Shown in pieces: positions 26,501-35,683 of a stretch of DNA of 64,000 bases (position 1 is its first letter; each line of letters starts with the position of its first letter). The stretch is from Ferruginivarius sediminum (lineage in GTDB: Bacteria; Pseudomonadota; Alphaproteobacteria; Kiloniellales; Rhodovibrionaceae). Under the pieces are notes generated by a model. It did not search any database. It had not been told where the DNA came from and was given only the letters and a program-made list of their open reading frames with translations. The DNA is taken from the NCBI RefSeq assembly GCF_003344765.1, contig NZ_QPMH01000002.1, forward strand, positions 248,001-312,000. Reading direction: 5' to 3'. The translations under genes and the position numbers were made by a program.

Positions 26501-28267
26501 TTGGCTGGGCCGAACGGCCAACAGGACCGTGTGGACGAACTCGCCCGGCTGCGCGCGGCGCTGATGGCCGCCGGCGATATCGTTTACGAGTGGGACGTCG
26601 CCAGCGATACCATCGTCTGGCACGGCGATCTCACCAAGCTGTTCGACTGCACCAACGACGACGTGCCCGCGACGGGAGAGCGGCTGAGCACGCGCATCCA
26701 CCCCGAGGATCTGCCCCAGCGCCAGAAGGTGTTGAGCGAGCATATCTCCAGCGGCCTTGCCTACGATTGCGAATACCGCCTGCGCGGGCCTGACGGCGAT
26801 TTCCACTGGGTGCACGACCGCGGCGCCCTGGATGCGGTGCGCAGCGGCGCGGCCCTGCGGCTGGTCGGCACGATGCGGCTTGTCACCTCGCGCAAGGCGA
26901 ACGAGGAGCGGCTCGCCTATCTGGCGAACTATGACGAGCTGACCGGGCAGGCGAACAAGCTCCGCCTGCGCCAGGCGCTGGATCAGGCGCTGGTGGAGAG
27001 CGGACGTTTCGGCCTGTCGGGCGCTTTCCTGGCGATCGGCCTGGACCAGCTCGCCATGATCAATAGCGCCTTCGGCTACGAGGCGGGCGACGCGGTCCTG
27101 GTCGCGGTCGGAGAGCGGCTGACCACCTGCCTGCGCGCCAGCGACGTCGTCGGCCGCATTGGCGGCGACTGCTTCGGCGCGGTGCTGCATCGCTGCGATC
27201 AGCGAGAGGCAATGGCCGCGGCCGAGCGGGCGGCCAACGAGATCCGCCGGCAGGTCGTGGAAACGCCAGCAGGACCGGTGCGCGTCACGGCCTCGGCCGG
27301 CGTGGTGATGTTCCCCCAGCAGGCCAACACCAGCTACGACCTGATGGTGAAGGGCGAGGGGGCGCTGCGGCAGGCGAAGGCCCGCGGGCGCAACTGCGTC
27401 GGCCTGTACGAGATGACGGAAGAGCAGCGCCGCTCCGATCGCGCCTCGCTGGACATCGGGGCGGAGGTGCAGGAAGCGCTGAAGGAGGGGCGGCTCGTCT
27501 TCGCCTATCAGCCGATCGTGCGCAGCACCGACGGACGCGTGGATTTCTACGAGTGCCTGCTTCGTCTGCGCCGCCGCGACGGCGAGATCGTTCCCGCCGG
27601 TCGTTTCGTGCCGGTTGTGGAGCAGCTTGGCCTGATGCGCGCCCTGGACAGGCACGGCCTCGATCTCGCGGTCGAGGTGCTGCGCAACGATCCGCGGGCG
27701 AGTCTCGCCATCAACATCTCGGGGCTGACGGCCAGCGATCGCTCTTGGCTGCGGGCGCTGACCGGCAAGCTTCGTGACCGGCCGGATGTCGCCCGTCGTC
27801 TGGTGGTCGAGATCACCGAAACCGCTGCCTTGCGGGACGTGGAGGAATCCGCCCGTTTCGTGCGCGCGGTTCGCGACCTGGGCTGCCGGGTGGCGCTCGA
27901 CGACTTCGGGGCCGGTTTCATGACGTTCCGGCATCTCAAGGCGCTCACCGTCGATATCGTCAAGATCGATGGCTCGTTCGTCCGCGATATCGCGACCGAA
28001 CCGCAGAACCGCCTTTTCGTGCGCAACCTGCTGGGCCTCGCGAACTCCCTGGATCTTTCCGCGGTGGCCGAATGCGTCGAGACGCGGGAAGAGTCGGACA
28101 TCCTCTCCGCCGAAGGCGCCGACCTGCTGCAGGGCTATTTCTTCGGCAAACCGGCGCTGGACGAGCCGTGGTCGGAGGCCGAGCGGGAAGCGGGGGCCGG
28201 GCCGGCCGGCGCGGACCAGGTCGTGGATATATCGACCAGCGTGCGCCGGGGCAGCGGGCAGGCCTGA
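26501..28267 (+). CDS. PAS-GGDEF-EAL cyclic-di-GMP protein with degenerate GGDEF
   Basis: 588 residues, cytoplasmic, no membrane helices. An N-terminal PAS/PAC sensor (about 10-130, ending RLVGTMRLVTSRKANEERLA) leads to a GGDEF domain whose signature is GGDCF (221-225) and whose first metal-site Asp is replaced (AIGLDQLAMIN), so cyclase activity is probably lost. The EAL domain keeps the catalytic set: Glu351 in ECLLR, the INIS Asn, EITET, DDFGAG, VKIDGSF and AECVET, so it is likely a c-di-GMP phosphodiesterase. The start is TTG 26501 with an ideal GGAGGG Shine-Dalgarno. It has no operon partner. Confidence 0.93.
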   Translation: MAGPNGQQDRVDELARLRAALMAAGDIVYEWDVASDTIVWHGDLTKLFDCTNDDVPATGERLSTRIHPEDLPQRQKVLSEHISSGLAYDCEYRLRGPDGDFHWVHDRGALDAVRSGAALRLVGTMRLVTSRKANEERLAYLANYDELTGQANKLRLRQALDQALVESGRFGLSGAFLAIGLDQLAMINSAFGYEAGDAVLVAVGERLTTCLRASDVVGRIGGDCFGAVLHRCDQREAMAAAERAANEIRRQVVETPAGPVRVTASAGVVMFPQQANTSYDLMVKGEGALRQAKARGRNCVGLYEMTEEQRRSDRASLDIGAEVQEALKEGRLVFAYQPIVRSTDGRVDFYECLLRLRRRDGEIVPAGRFVPVVEQLGLMRALDRHGLDLAVEVLRNDPRASLAINISGLTASDRSWLRALTGKLRDRPDVARRLVVEITETAALRDVEESARFVRAVRDLGCRVALDDFGAGFMTFRHLKALTVDIVKIDGSFVRDIATEPQNRLFVRNLLGLANSLDLSAVAECVETREESDILSAEGADLLQGYFFGKPALDEPWSEAEREAGAGPAGADQVVDISTSVRRGSGQA

Positions 28268-28359
28268 CCGCGGGTTCGATCCGCTTGGGCCCGTAGCCGC
28301 GACGCGATCCGTTTTCTGGTTAAAAAGTCCGCTTTCTCACGCGCGGTCGTGGCGCCGGC

Positions 28360-29115
28360 TCAGGACGAACCCGAACCCTGGCGCCGCTTGCCCTGCGCCA
28401 CGGCCTTGCCGCCGGGCTTGGGCTCGCCGTCCTCGCTATCTTGCTGTCGATGGGCCAGGTCGTCCAGCTGCTGTTGCAGCAGATCAACCTGACGCTTCAG
28501 TTGCGCCAGCGATTCGTCCTCGCCGCCGTTTTCGCCTGCCTGACCCTGCTCGCCGCCAGCAGATTCCGGCTCACTTTCGCCTTGCGCGTGACCCCCGCCT
28601 TCTTCGTCCTGGGTGGGCGGAACGCCGAAGGGGCTGAACATCTTCATCGCGCTTTCCATCAGCGCGGCGTTCTGACGGCTCATCTCCTCCAGGTTGCTGC
28701 CGAAGGGGAACATGCCGCTCATCGTCTCCTGCATCTGCTGGCGCAGGCGGTCCTGGTTCGCGGCGAACGCGCCCATCATGTGTTCCAGATAGCGGGGCAC
28801 GAGGCCCTGCATGCTGTGTCCGTAGAAGCTGATCAGTTGCCGCAGGAAGGTGATCGGCAACAGGTTGGTACCCTTCGACTCCTCTTCCACGATGATCTGG
28901 GTCAGGACCGAGCGGGTGATGTCCTCGCCCGTTTTGGCGTCGTACACGACGAAATCGAAATCGTCCTTCACCATCTGACACAGATGGTCCAGCGTGACGT
29001 AGCTGCTCGTCGCCGTGTTGTAGAGCCGCCGGTTCGCGTATTTCTTGATAACGATCGGACCCTGGGTACGGCCGGAGCGGCCGCCGCGCGGCTCATTCTG
29101 CTCATCTCGCGCCAT
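28360..29115 (-). CDS. phaR: PHA synthesis repressor PhaR
   Basis: 251 residues. The conserved N-terminal DNA-binding PHB/PHA accumulation regulator domain is evident: IVIKKYANRRLYNTATSSYV, TLDHLCQMVKDDFDFVVYDA, KTGEDITRSVLTQIIVEEE. A second PHB_acc block follows (LPITFLRQLISFYGHSMQGL). The C-terminal third is Glu/Gly/Gln-rich with a short coiled coil (LKRQVDLLQQQLDDLAHRQQ). PhaR senses PHA granules and represses phasin and PHA genes. It is divergent from the PhaE-like and phaC genes; a GTGCTGC-N3-GCAGCAC dyad lies in the shared promoter region. Confidence 0.96.
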   Translation of the reverse strand: MARDEQNEPRGGRSGRTQGPIVIKKYANRRLYNTATSSYVTLDHLCQMVKDDFDFVVYDAKTGEDITRSVLTQIIVEEESKGTNLLPITFLRQLISFYGHSMQGLVPRYLEHMMGAFAANQDRLRQQMQETMSGMFPFGSNLEEMSRQNAALMESAMKMFSPFGVPPTQDEEGGGHAQGESEPESAGGEQGQAGENGGEDESLAQLKRQVDLLQQQLDDLAHRQQDSEDGEPKPGGKAVAQGKRRQGSGSS

Positions 29116-29235
29116 TCACTGCCCTCTCACCCGGTGCAAGCGAAGCCGGTTTTACACTGGCCTTTGTGGATACTGCGGCGATGCAATATGGCCTGTCAAC
29201 GACGGATGACCCGGATGTTTGCGCCGCGCAAGTGC

Positions 29236-29252
29236 GTGCTGCGTCGCAGCAC
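29236..29252. promoter_or_regulatory. Candidate PhaR operator (17-bp dyad)
   Basis: GTGCTGC (29236-29242) and GCAGCAC (29246-29252) form a perfect 7-bp inverted repeat around GTC. It sits in the divergent gap between phaR and the PhaE-like gene. TGC-rich dyads of the CTGC-Nx-GCAG kind are reported PhaR sites in other alphaproteobacteria; binding here is inferred. Confidence 0.55.
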
Positions 29253-29294
29253 GCCGTCTGGCCATTCGAAGGTGTCGCCGTTATACTCCCGGCC

Positions 29295-29798
29295 ATGTCG
29301 GATGGGGCGGATCTCGAAGACTTGGCACGACGATATCTGGACCTCTGGCAGGACCAGATGACCGCGCTTGCCGGCGATGCGGAATTCGCCGAGGCTGTGG
29401 AGCGTTTCCTTCAGTTGACGGGAATGCCCGCGCCGGGTCATTCCATGGATGCCGCAAGCGCGCCTAAATCGTCCGTTCCGGGCGGCGCCATGGCATGGGC
29501 TGCCTGGCCCGCCGCCGCGATGGCCGCGATGGCGACGGCGGCGAATCAGGCCGGCCAGGCGTTCGAAGCGCCCACGTCACAGGCAGTGGGCGGGGCCGGG
29601 ACGCCGCAAGCACGAGGGCAGGATGGGCAAACGGCTGGGACCCAGACCGCTTCCGGGCCATCTGGCGACGGCGCTGTGGACGTGGACGAGCTCCTACGCC
29701 GCCTTGCCACTCTGGAAGAGCGGGTGGCTTCCCTCGAGTCCGGAACTGGCGGAAACGGCGGATCGGCTGCGCGCCGATCTCGAAAACGTCAGTCCTGA
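29295..29798 (+). CDS. PhaE-like PHA synthase-associated protein (overlaps phaC)
   Basis: 167 residues. The N-terminal segment LEDLARRYLDLWQDQMTALA resembles the start of PHA synthase-associated and phasin-like proteins. A Ala/Met-rich middle and a C-terminal heptad stretch (VDVDELLRRLATLEERVASL) suggest a helical granule-surface or synthase-partner protein, comparable to PhaE of class III synthases though much shorter. ATG 29295 was chosen at the conserved MSDGADLED start; an upstream in-frame ATG at 29166 would run into the operator region. The last 176 nt overlap the phaC start in a different frame, and both frames look coding there. Function is inferred from context. Confidence 0.68.
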   Translation: MSDGADLEDLARRYLDLWQDQMTALAGDAEFAEAVERFLQLTGMPAPGHSMDAASAPKSSVPGGAMAWAAWPAAAMAAMATAANQAGQAFEAPTSQAVGGAGTPQARGQDGQTAGTQTASGPSGDGAVDVDELLRRLATLEERVASLESGTGGNGGSAARRSRKRQS

Positions 29799-30855
29799 AG
29801 CCTTCTCCGCCGCCCTGGCCAAGGTGGCGACACGGCGCCACCACGATCTTCTGTCCGGCATCCAGGCCTATCGTCATCATCCCTATCGCCGCGACGTGAC
29901 GGACCCCCCCGCGATCTGGCGCGACGGGAGCACCTGCCTGCGCGATTACGGCGCGGTCGAGGGGGCGAGGTCCGGCGGGCCCGTCGTGCTTTGCGTGCCC
30001 TCGCTCATCAATCGTGCCTACGTTCTGGACCTGAAGGCGGATAACAGCCTGTTGCGCACGCTGGCGGCGGATGGTGTACGTCCCCTGCTGGTCGACTGGG
30101 GCTGGCCGGGGCCGGCTGAGAAATCCTTCACCCTCACCGACTATATCGCCGGCCGGCTGGAAGGCGCGCTGGACGCGGCATGCGAGGTCGCGCGCGGGCC
30201 GGTCGCGGTGCTGGGCTATTGCATGGGCGGGATGTTGGCGCTCGCCCTGGCGCAGCGCCGGCGCCGCGACGTCGGTGCGCTGGCGCTACTGGCAACCCCC
30301 TGGGACTTCCACGCCGAGCAGGGCGCGCAGGCACGGCTTGCCGCGCGCGCCGGGCAGCTCATGGAGCCGGCGATGCAGGCGATGGGTCAGCTTCCAGTCG
30401 ATGCGATCCAGATGCTGTTCTCGGGTCTCGACCCGCACACGGCGGTGCGGAAGTTCCTGACGTTCGGCCGCCTGGATCAGGACAGCCGCCGCGCCGAGGT
30501 GTTCGTCGCGCTGGAGGACTGGCTGAACGACGGCGTCCCGCTGGCCGCGCCGGTGGCGCGGGAATGCCTCTACGACTGGTACGGCGCGAACACGCCGCCG
30601 CGCGGCGGCTGGCAGATCGCCGGGCGACCGGTCGATCCCGCGCACGCCGACATGCCGGCGCTTTGCCTGGTGCCGCAACATGACCGCATCGTGCCGCCGG
30701 CCTCCGCCGCCGCGCTTGGAAGGGCGCTTCCGCGCGCCGAGGTCAGGACGCCGCCACTGGGTCACATCGGCATGGTCGTGAGCGGGCGGGCGCGCGACAA
30801 AGTTTGGTCGCCTTTATTGACGTGGCTCAAAGCGCGAATGTTGCGGCGCAAATAA
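29623..30855 (+). CDS. phaC: Class III-like poly(hydroxyalkanoate) synthase (PhaC-like)
   Basis: 410 residues of the PhaC alpha/beta-hydrolase family. The lipase-like box is GYCMGG with nucleophile Cys200, and the triad is completed by Asp354 (QHDRIVPP) and His381 (LGHIGMVVSG). Family blocks VPSLINRAYVLDL and LLVDWGWPGP match class III synthases, and length is near that class (about 360-410) rather than class I (about 590). The expected reaction is polymerisation of 3-hydroxyacyl-CoA to PHA granules. ATG 29623 follows GAGGGCAGG and lies inside the PhaE-like gene; the early RLGPRPLPGHLATA segment looks conserved, supporting this start. phaA and phaB follow. An alternative role as a PHA-related hydrolase cannot be excluded. 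Confidence 0.8.
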   Translation: MGKRLGPRPLPGHLATALWTWTSSYAALPLWKSGWLPSSPELAETADRLRADLENVSPEAFSAALAKVATRRHHDLLSGIQAYRHHPYRRDVTDPPAIWRDGSTCLRDYGAVEGARSGGPVVLCVPSLINRAYVLDLKADNSLLRTLAADGVRPLLVDWGWPGPAEKSFTLTDYIAGRLEGALDAACEVARGPVAVLGYCMGGMLALALAQRRRRDVGALALLATPWDFHAEQGAQARLAARAGQLMEPAMQAMGQLPVDAIQMLFSGLDPHTAVRKFLTFGRLDQDSRRAEVFVALEDWLNDGVPLAAPVARECLYDWYGANTPPRGGWQIAGRPVDPAHADMPALCLVPQHDRIVPPASAAALGRALPRAEVRTPPLGHIGMVVSGRARDKVWSPLLTWLKARMLRRK

Positions 30856-30883
30856 AACCCGCGCCTGTCGGCCGTCTCGGGAT

Positions 30884-30893
30884 CCTTGCAAGG
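30884..30893. promoter_or_regulatory. TTGCAA palindrome upstream of phaA (possible PhaR site)
   Basis: A perfect 10-bp palindrome CCTTGCAAGG lies 117 bp before phaA. A related TTGCGGCGCAA dyad occurs at 30841-30851 at the end of phaC. TTGC-type dyads fit PhaR-like recognition, but the match is short. Confidence 0.3.
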
Positions 30894-31009
30894 TTCGAGG
30901 TGGCCAATGATATGCGGAGTGGTTTACCTTTGGTGCGGTGCAGCGTGCCACGCGCCGGCACGCTGGCAATCCATTCGCATCGATACGTCACGGCAAGGAG
31001 GAAAACGCT

Positions 31010-32218
<1,209 letters not shown>

Positions 32219-32270
32219 GCCGGGCGCATATCCAGCCCAACCAATTCGGTCAAGTCAGACCGTCACGAGT

Positions 32271-32312
32271 CGGGCCCGGCCTCAAGGACGTCGGGGCTGG
32301 GCCCGTCCTTTA
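32271..32312 (+). terminator. Terminator-like hairpin between phaA and phaB
   Basis: An 11-bp stem with one G-T pair (32271-32281 with 32295-32305) and a 13-nt loop is followed by TCCTTTATG. It may reduce read-through from phaA, implying that phaB also has its own promoter in the following 150 bp. Confidence 0.5.
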
Positions 32313-32466
32313 TGCCGAATCGCTCCAGTATTCACCTACGAGCGGTTGACCGGCACCGACCGGTCAATGGTTTCATGGCAAAGCCAGTCGTGCGGTGGCG
32401 CTGCCCATGGGATCCGGTCGGGCCTGATCCAGCATTCGAGCGACGGATAATAAAGGGAGGACCAGT

Positions 32467-33189
32467 ATGGCTCGCGTAGCACTTGTAACCGGCGGTACTC
32501 GCGGTATCGGACATGCCATCTCGATTGCCCTGCGCGACGCCGGCTATAGCGTTGCGGCGAACTACGGCGGTAACGACGAGGCGGCGAACGCGTTCAAGGA
32601 AGAGACGGGCATCCCCGTCTACAAGTTCGACGTCGGCGATTTCGACGCCACGAAGGCCGGCATCGAGGCGGTCGAGAAGGACCTGGGTCCGGTGGACGTG
32701 CTGGTGAACAACGCGGGCATCACCCGCGACACCACGCTGCACAAGATGACCCCGGACAAGTGGAACTCGGTCATCCATACCAACCTGAATTCCGCCTACA
32801 ACTGCACCCGCAACGTGATCGAGGGCATGCGCGAGCGCGGCTTCGGCCGGGTCATCTGCATCTCGTCGATCAACGGCCAGAAGGGGCAGTACGGCCAGTC
32901 GAACTACGCCGCCGCGAAGGCGGGCCTGATCGGTTTCACCAAGTCCGTTGCGCAGGAGAACGCCAGCAAGGGCATTACGGTCAACGCCATTGCGCCGGGC
33001 TACATCGGCACCGACATGGTCCGCGCCGTGCCGCAGGACGTGCTGGACAAGATCGTCAAGCAGATCCCCGTCGGCCGGCTGGGCGAGCCCGAGGATATCG
33101 CCCGCTGTGTGGTGTTCCTGGCGGCCGACGATGCCGGTTTCATCACCGGCTCGACGCTGACGGCCAACGGCGGCCAGTACATGGACTGA
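32467..33189 (+). CDS. phaB: Acetoacetyl-CoA reductase
   Basis: 240 residues, short-chain dehydrogenase family. The NADPH-binding motif is TGGTRGIG (8-15), followed by NNAGITRD. The catalytic triad is Ser134 (ICISSINGQKG), Tyr147 and Lys151 (YGQSNYAAAKAG), in the spacing of PhaB. It reduces acetoacetyl-CoA to (R)-3-hydroxybutyryl-CoA for PhaC. The distinctive PhaB segment INGQKGQYGQSNYAAAKAG separates it from FabG. AAAGGGAGGACCAGT before the ATG is a strong ribosome binding site. Confidence 0.96.
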   Translation: MARVALVTGGTRGIGHAISIALRDAGYSVAANYGGNDEAANAFKEETGIPVYKFDVGDFDATKAGIEAVEKDLGPVDVLVNNAGITRDTTLHKMTPDKWNSVIHTNLNSAYNCTRNVIEGMRERGFGRVICISSINGQKGQYGQSNYAAAKAGLIGFTKSVAQENASKGITVNAIAPGYIGTDMVRAVPQDVLDKIVKQIPVGRLGEPEDIARCVVFLAADDAGFITGSTLTANGGQYMD

Positions 33190-33229
33190 GGCGTTTCCGC
33201 CTTTCCCGACGTTCCTGTAGACGTTTGCG

Positions 33230-33267
33230 CGGCCCTTCCGCACCCTTGGCGGGAGGGCCGTTCATTT
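33230..33267 (+). terminator. Terminator after phaB
   Basis: A 12-bp stem (33230-33241 with 33249-33260, one G-T pair) and a 7-nt loop are followed by TTCATTT. It lies 41 nt after the phaB stop and ends the PHA cluster. Confidence 0.68.
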
Positions 33268-33301
33268 CTGGCCCATCGTCACGAAACGCAGGAGGTGCAA
33301 G

Positions 33302-33697
33302 GTGTCGCCAATGGTTCCGCTGATCGAGTATGAGCAGGCGAGCGACGAGGTGCGCGTGGTCTACGATGACATCATGGCCACCCGCGGTACCGACTGGATC
33401 AACAACTTCTGGAAGGTCCTGGCAAACGATCCCGCCACGCTGAAACGGACATGGGAGCAAGTGAAGGCCGTGATGGCGCCCGGCGCGCTGGACCCGCTGA
33501 CAAAGGAGATGATCTACGTCGCCGTCTCGGCCACGAACAACTGCGAGTACTGCATCCGCTCGCATACCGCCGGTGCGCGTGCCAAGGGCATGACCGAGGC
33601 GCAGCTTGCCGAACTGCTGGCCGTGGTTGGCCTGGCGAACCAGACCAACCGGCTGGCCAACGGCTATCAGGTCCCCGTGGACGACAGCTTCAGGTAA
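33302..33697 (+). CDS. Carboxymuconolactone decarboxylase/AhpD-like protein
   Basis: 131 residues, all alpha, of the CMD family. The AhpD-like CxxC site is in NNCEYCIRSHTAGARAKG, with the following His typical of peroxidase or disulfide-reductase members. Conserved DPLTKEMIYVAVSATNNCEY supports the family. The start is a GTG with AGGAGGTGCAAG just upstream, one of the best ribosome binding sites in the window. Precise substrate unknown; antioxidant function is an inference from the CxxC. It converges on the DmdA-like gene 15 bp away. Confidence 0.92.
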   Translation: MSPMVPLIEYEQASDEVRVVYDDIMATRGTDWINNFWKVLANDPATLKRTWEQVKAVMAPGALDPLTKEMIYVAVSATNNCEYCIRSHTAGARAKGMTEAQLAELLAVVGLANQTNRLANGYQVPVDDSFR

Positions 33698-33712
33698 GCG
33701 TCGCGCCAGACC

Positions 33713-34963
33713 CTACTCGGCGGCCTGTGCGCCCGGCTTGCCGCCGCGCGGGATCTCCTTTTTCGGGTCGTAGAACGGCACGGCGTGGACGACCGCCGAC
33801 ACCGCCTCGGCCTCGCCCGGCAGGTCGACGGCGAGCTGCGTTCCCACCTTCGTGTAGTCGATGGGCACCATGGCAAGACCGATGTTGGTTTCCAGCTTCG
33901 GCGAGTAGAAGGCGCTGGTGACATAGCCGATGTCGTGGCCGTCGCCGCCGTCGCGCACGGTCCAGAAGTCGGCGTTGTACCAAGTGACGCGCGGGCCGCC
34001 CATGACGACGCCGGTCAACTTGCGGCCGACGCCCTGCTCGCGGATGCGGTGCAGCGCGTCCCGGCCGACGTACCAGTCAGGCTTGTCGGGGTCGAACTGC
34101 CATTCCAGCGGCAGCTCGAACAGGTTGGTTTCGATATCCATGTCCTGGCCGTATGACAGGATGCCGGCCTCGATCCGGCGGATGTGGCCGGGGGCGATGA
34201 CCCGCAGGTTATAGGGCTGTCCCGCCTCGACGATGGCGTCCCAGAGCCCGTCGGCGTCGCGCGTGGCATTGCGTAGATAGACCTCGTAGCCGACCTCGCC
34301 CGAGAAGCCGGTCCGCGAAATGACGACCTCCAGGCCATCCAGCGTAGTCTGCCACAGGCCGTAATAGGGAATCTCGTCCACCTGTGCGCCGAAGAGGTCG
34401 TGCATCAGCGGCTGCGCTTTCGGCCCCTGCACCTGGACGGGGGAGACGTCGATCTCGGCAATCTCCACGTCGAAGCCCCAGCCGGTGTTCAGCCCCTTCA
34501 GCCACAGCAGCAGGTCGCTGTCGGAGATCGAGAACCAGAACTCGTCCTCGGCCACGCGCAGAAGGACGGGATCGTTCACCACGCCGCCGTCATTGTCGCA
34601 GAGGATGACGTAACGCGCCCTGTTCACGGGCAGCTTCTTCTTCATGTCGCGGGTGACGACGCGGTTGACGAAATTCAGCGCGTCCGGGCCCTTGACCATG
34701 ATCTGCCGCTCGCAGGCAACGTTCCATAGCGTCACATGGCGGGTCAGGTACTCGTACTCGCCCATCAGACTGTCGGCCTCGGGCGAAAAGTAGAGGCGCG
34801 GATGGTAGACCTTGTTGTAGACGGTCACGGCGCGCACGCCGTGCTCCACCGATTTGTGCCAGAACGGCGATTTGCGCACGCGCGTGCCAATCAGCATCTT
34901 CACGTCGCTGTCGCCGCTTTGCCGCAGGTTGACGGGGACCTTGCGTTCCTTCGTCTGGGCCAT
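33713..34963 (-). CDS. DmdA/GcvT-like tetrahydrofolate-dependent demethylase or aminomethyltransferase
   Basis: 416 residues of the glycine-cleavage T-protein family. The order of motifs resembles DMSP demethylase DmdA: VTVYNKVYHPRLYFS near the start, HVTLWNVACERQIMVKGPDA, ILCDNDGGVVNDPVLLR, WFSISDSDLLLWLKGL, and RIEAGILSYGQDMD. These are characteristic of the DmdA-like subgroup rather than the canonical GcvT of glycine cleavage; no gcvH or gcvP is adjacent. Likely chemistry is methyl transfer from a small substrate (DMSP, a betaine or an aromatic ether) to tetrahydrofolate. The substrate cannot be fixed by sequence alone. A GGAGCGACGC precedes ATG 34963. Confidence 0.85.
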   Translation of the reverse strand: MAQTKERKVPVNLRQSGDSDVKMLIGTRVRKSPFWHKSVEHGVRAVTVYNKVYHPRLYFSPEADSLMGEYEYLTRHVTLWNVACERQIMVKGPDALNFVNRVVTRDMKKKLPVNRARYVILCDNDGGVVNDPVLLRVAEDEFWFSISDSDLLLWLKGLNTGWGFDVEIAEIDVSPVQVQGPKAQPLMHDLFGAQVDEIPYYGLWQTTLDGLEVVISRTGFSGEVGYEVYLRNATRDADGLWDAIVEAGQPYNLRVIAPGHIRRIEAGILSYGQDMDIETNLFELPLEWQFDPDKPDWYVGRDALHRIREQGVGRKLTGVVMGGPRVTWYNADFWTVRDGGDGHDIGYVTSAFYSPKLETNIGLAMVPIDYTKVGTQLAVDLPGEAEAVSAVVHAVPFYDPKKEIPRGGKPGAQAAE

Positions 34964-35215
34964 TGCGTCGCTCCTTTCGCTTTGCGGTCAAGCGGCCGCC
35001 TCGCCCAATCCCCGGGGCCGCGAGCCATAAATCGCGACCCACAACTTCCATGTGGAGACGACATGCCAAGCGGTCCAGGGCGACGGCCTGTCGCGGCGCT
35101 TGGAGCATGGCCGAAATATTTTCGTTTATATGAATGCGAGATATAGTGACCGTGACGGCGAGAGCGGCGGTAGACCCCTGGAACCTCTCTCGCAAGCGCG
35201 ATATGGGAGGCGCAG

Positions 35216-35533
35216 ATGTGCAACCTCTTCGCCGGCCAAAGCCCCGCGACCTACGCCTACGTGACGCGCTCCGTGCGGCTGGGCGGTCACGCGACGAGCA
35301 TTCGCCTGGAAGCGCAGTTCTGGAACATCCTGGACGAGATCGCGGCGCTGCAAGGCATGACCACGCCGCGCTTTCTCTCCACGCTGCATCAGGAGGCCCT
35401 GGAGATTCACGGCGAGGTGCCGAACTTCGCCTCGCTTTTGCGCAATGCCTGTGTCACATACCTCCGCCGCCCGCAGAATCTGCCCGTCGCGGACACTCTG
35501 GCCAAGGCGGTGCCGGCGGCGGATGCGGTGTAG
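35216..35533 (+). CDS. Ribbon-helix-helix domain protein (RHH_4-like)
   Basis: 105 residues. The start MCNLFAGQSPATYAYVTRSV and the core GGHATSIRLEAQFWNILDEI, MTTPRFLSTLHQEALE, VPNFASLLRNAC match the small alphaproteobacterial ribbon-helix-helix family (PF13467 type). Such proteins are presumed DNA-binding regulators, target unknown. A GGGAGGCGCAG Shine-Dalgarno precedes ATG 35216. It is divergent from the DmdA-like gene across a 252-bp gap and could regulate it (inference). Confidence 0.9.
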   Translation: MCNLFAGQSPATYAYVTRSVRLGGHATSIRLEAQFWNILDEIAALQGMTTPRFLSTLHQEALEIHGEVPNFASLLRNACVTYLRRPQNLPVADTLAKAVPAADAV

Positions 35534-35683
35534 TAGCCCGCTAACACCACGCGCCCGTTTGACGGCGTAAGCTTTCCTTTCGAAGCCTGGGCGCGGCCTC
35601 ATCTTGCGAGCCGCCGGGCTTCGCACCGCGCAGATCAGAACGAAAACGCGGCGCGGCAGTCATACGGGAGGCATACGCTTATC

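Noticed and set aside
33302..35533. Glycine-cleavage operon
   Set aside because: The GcvT-like gene has no gcvH or gcvP neighbour and its motifs are of the DmdA-like branch.
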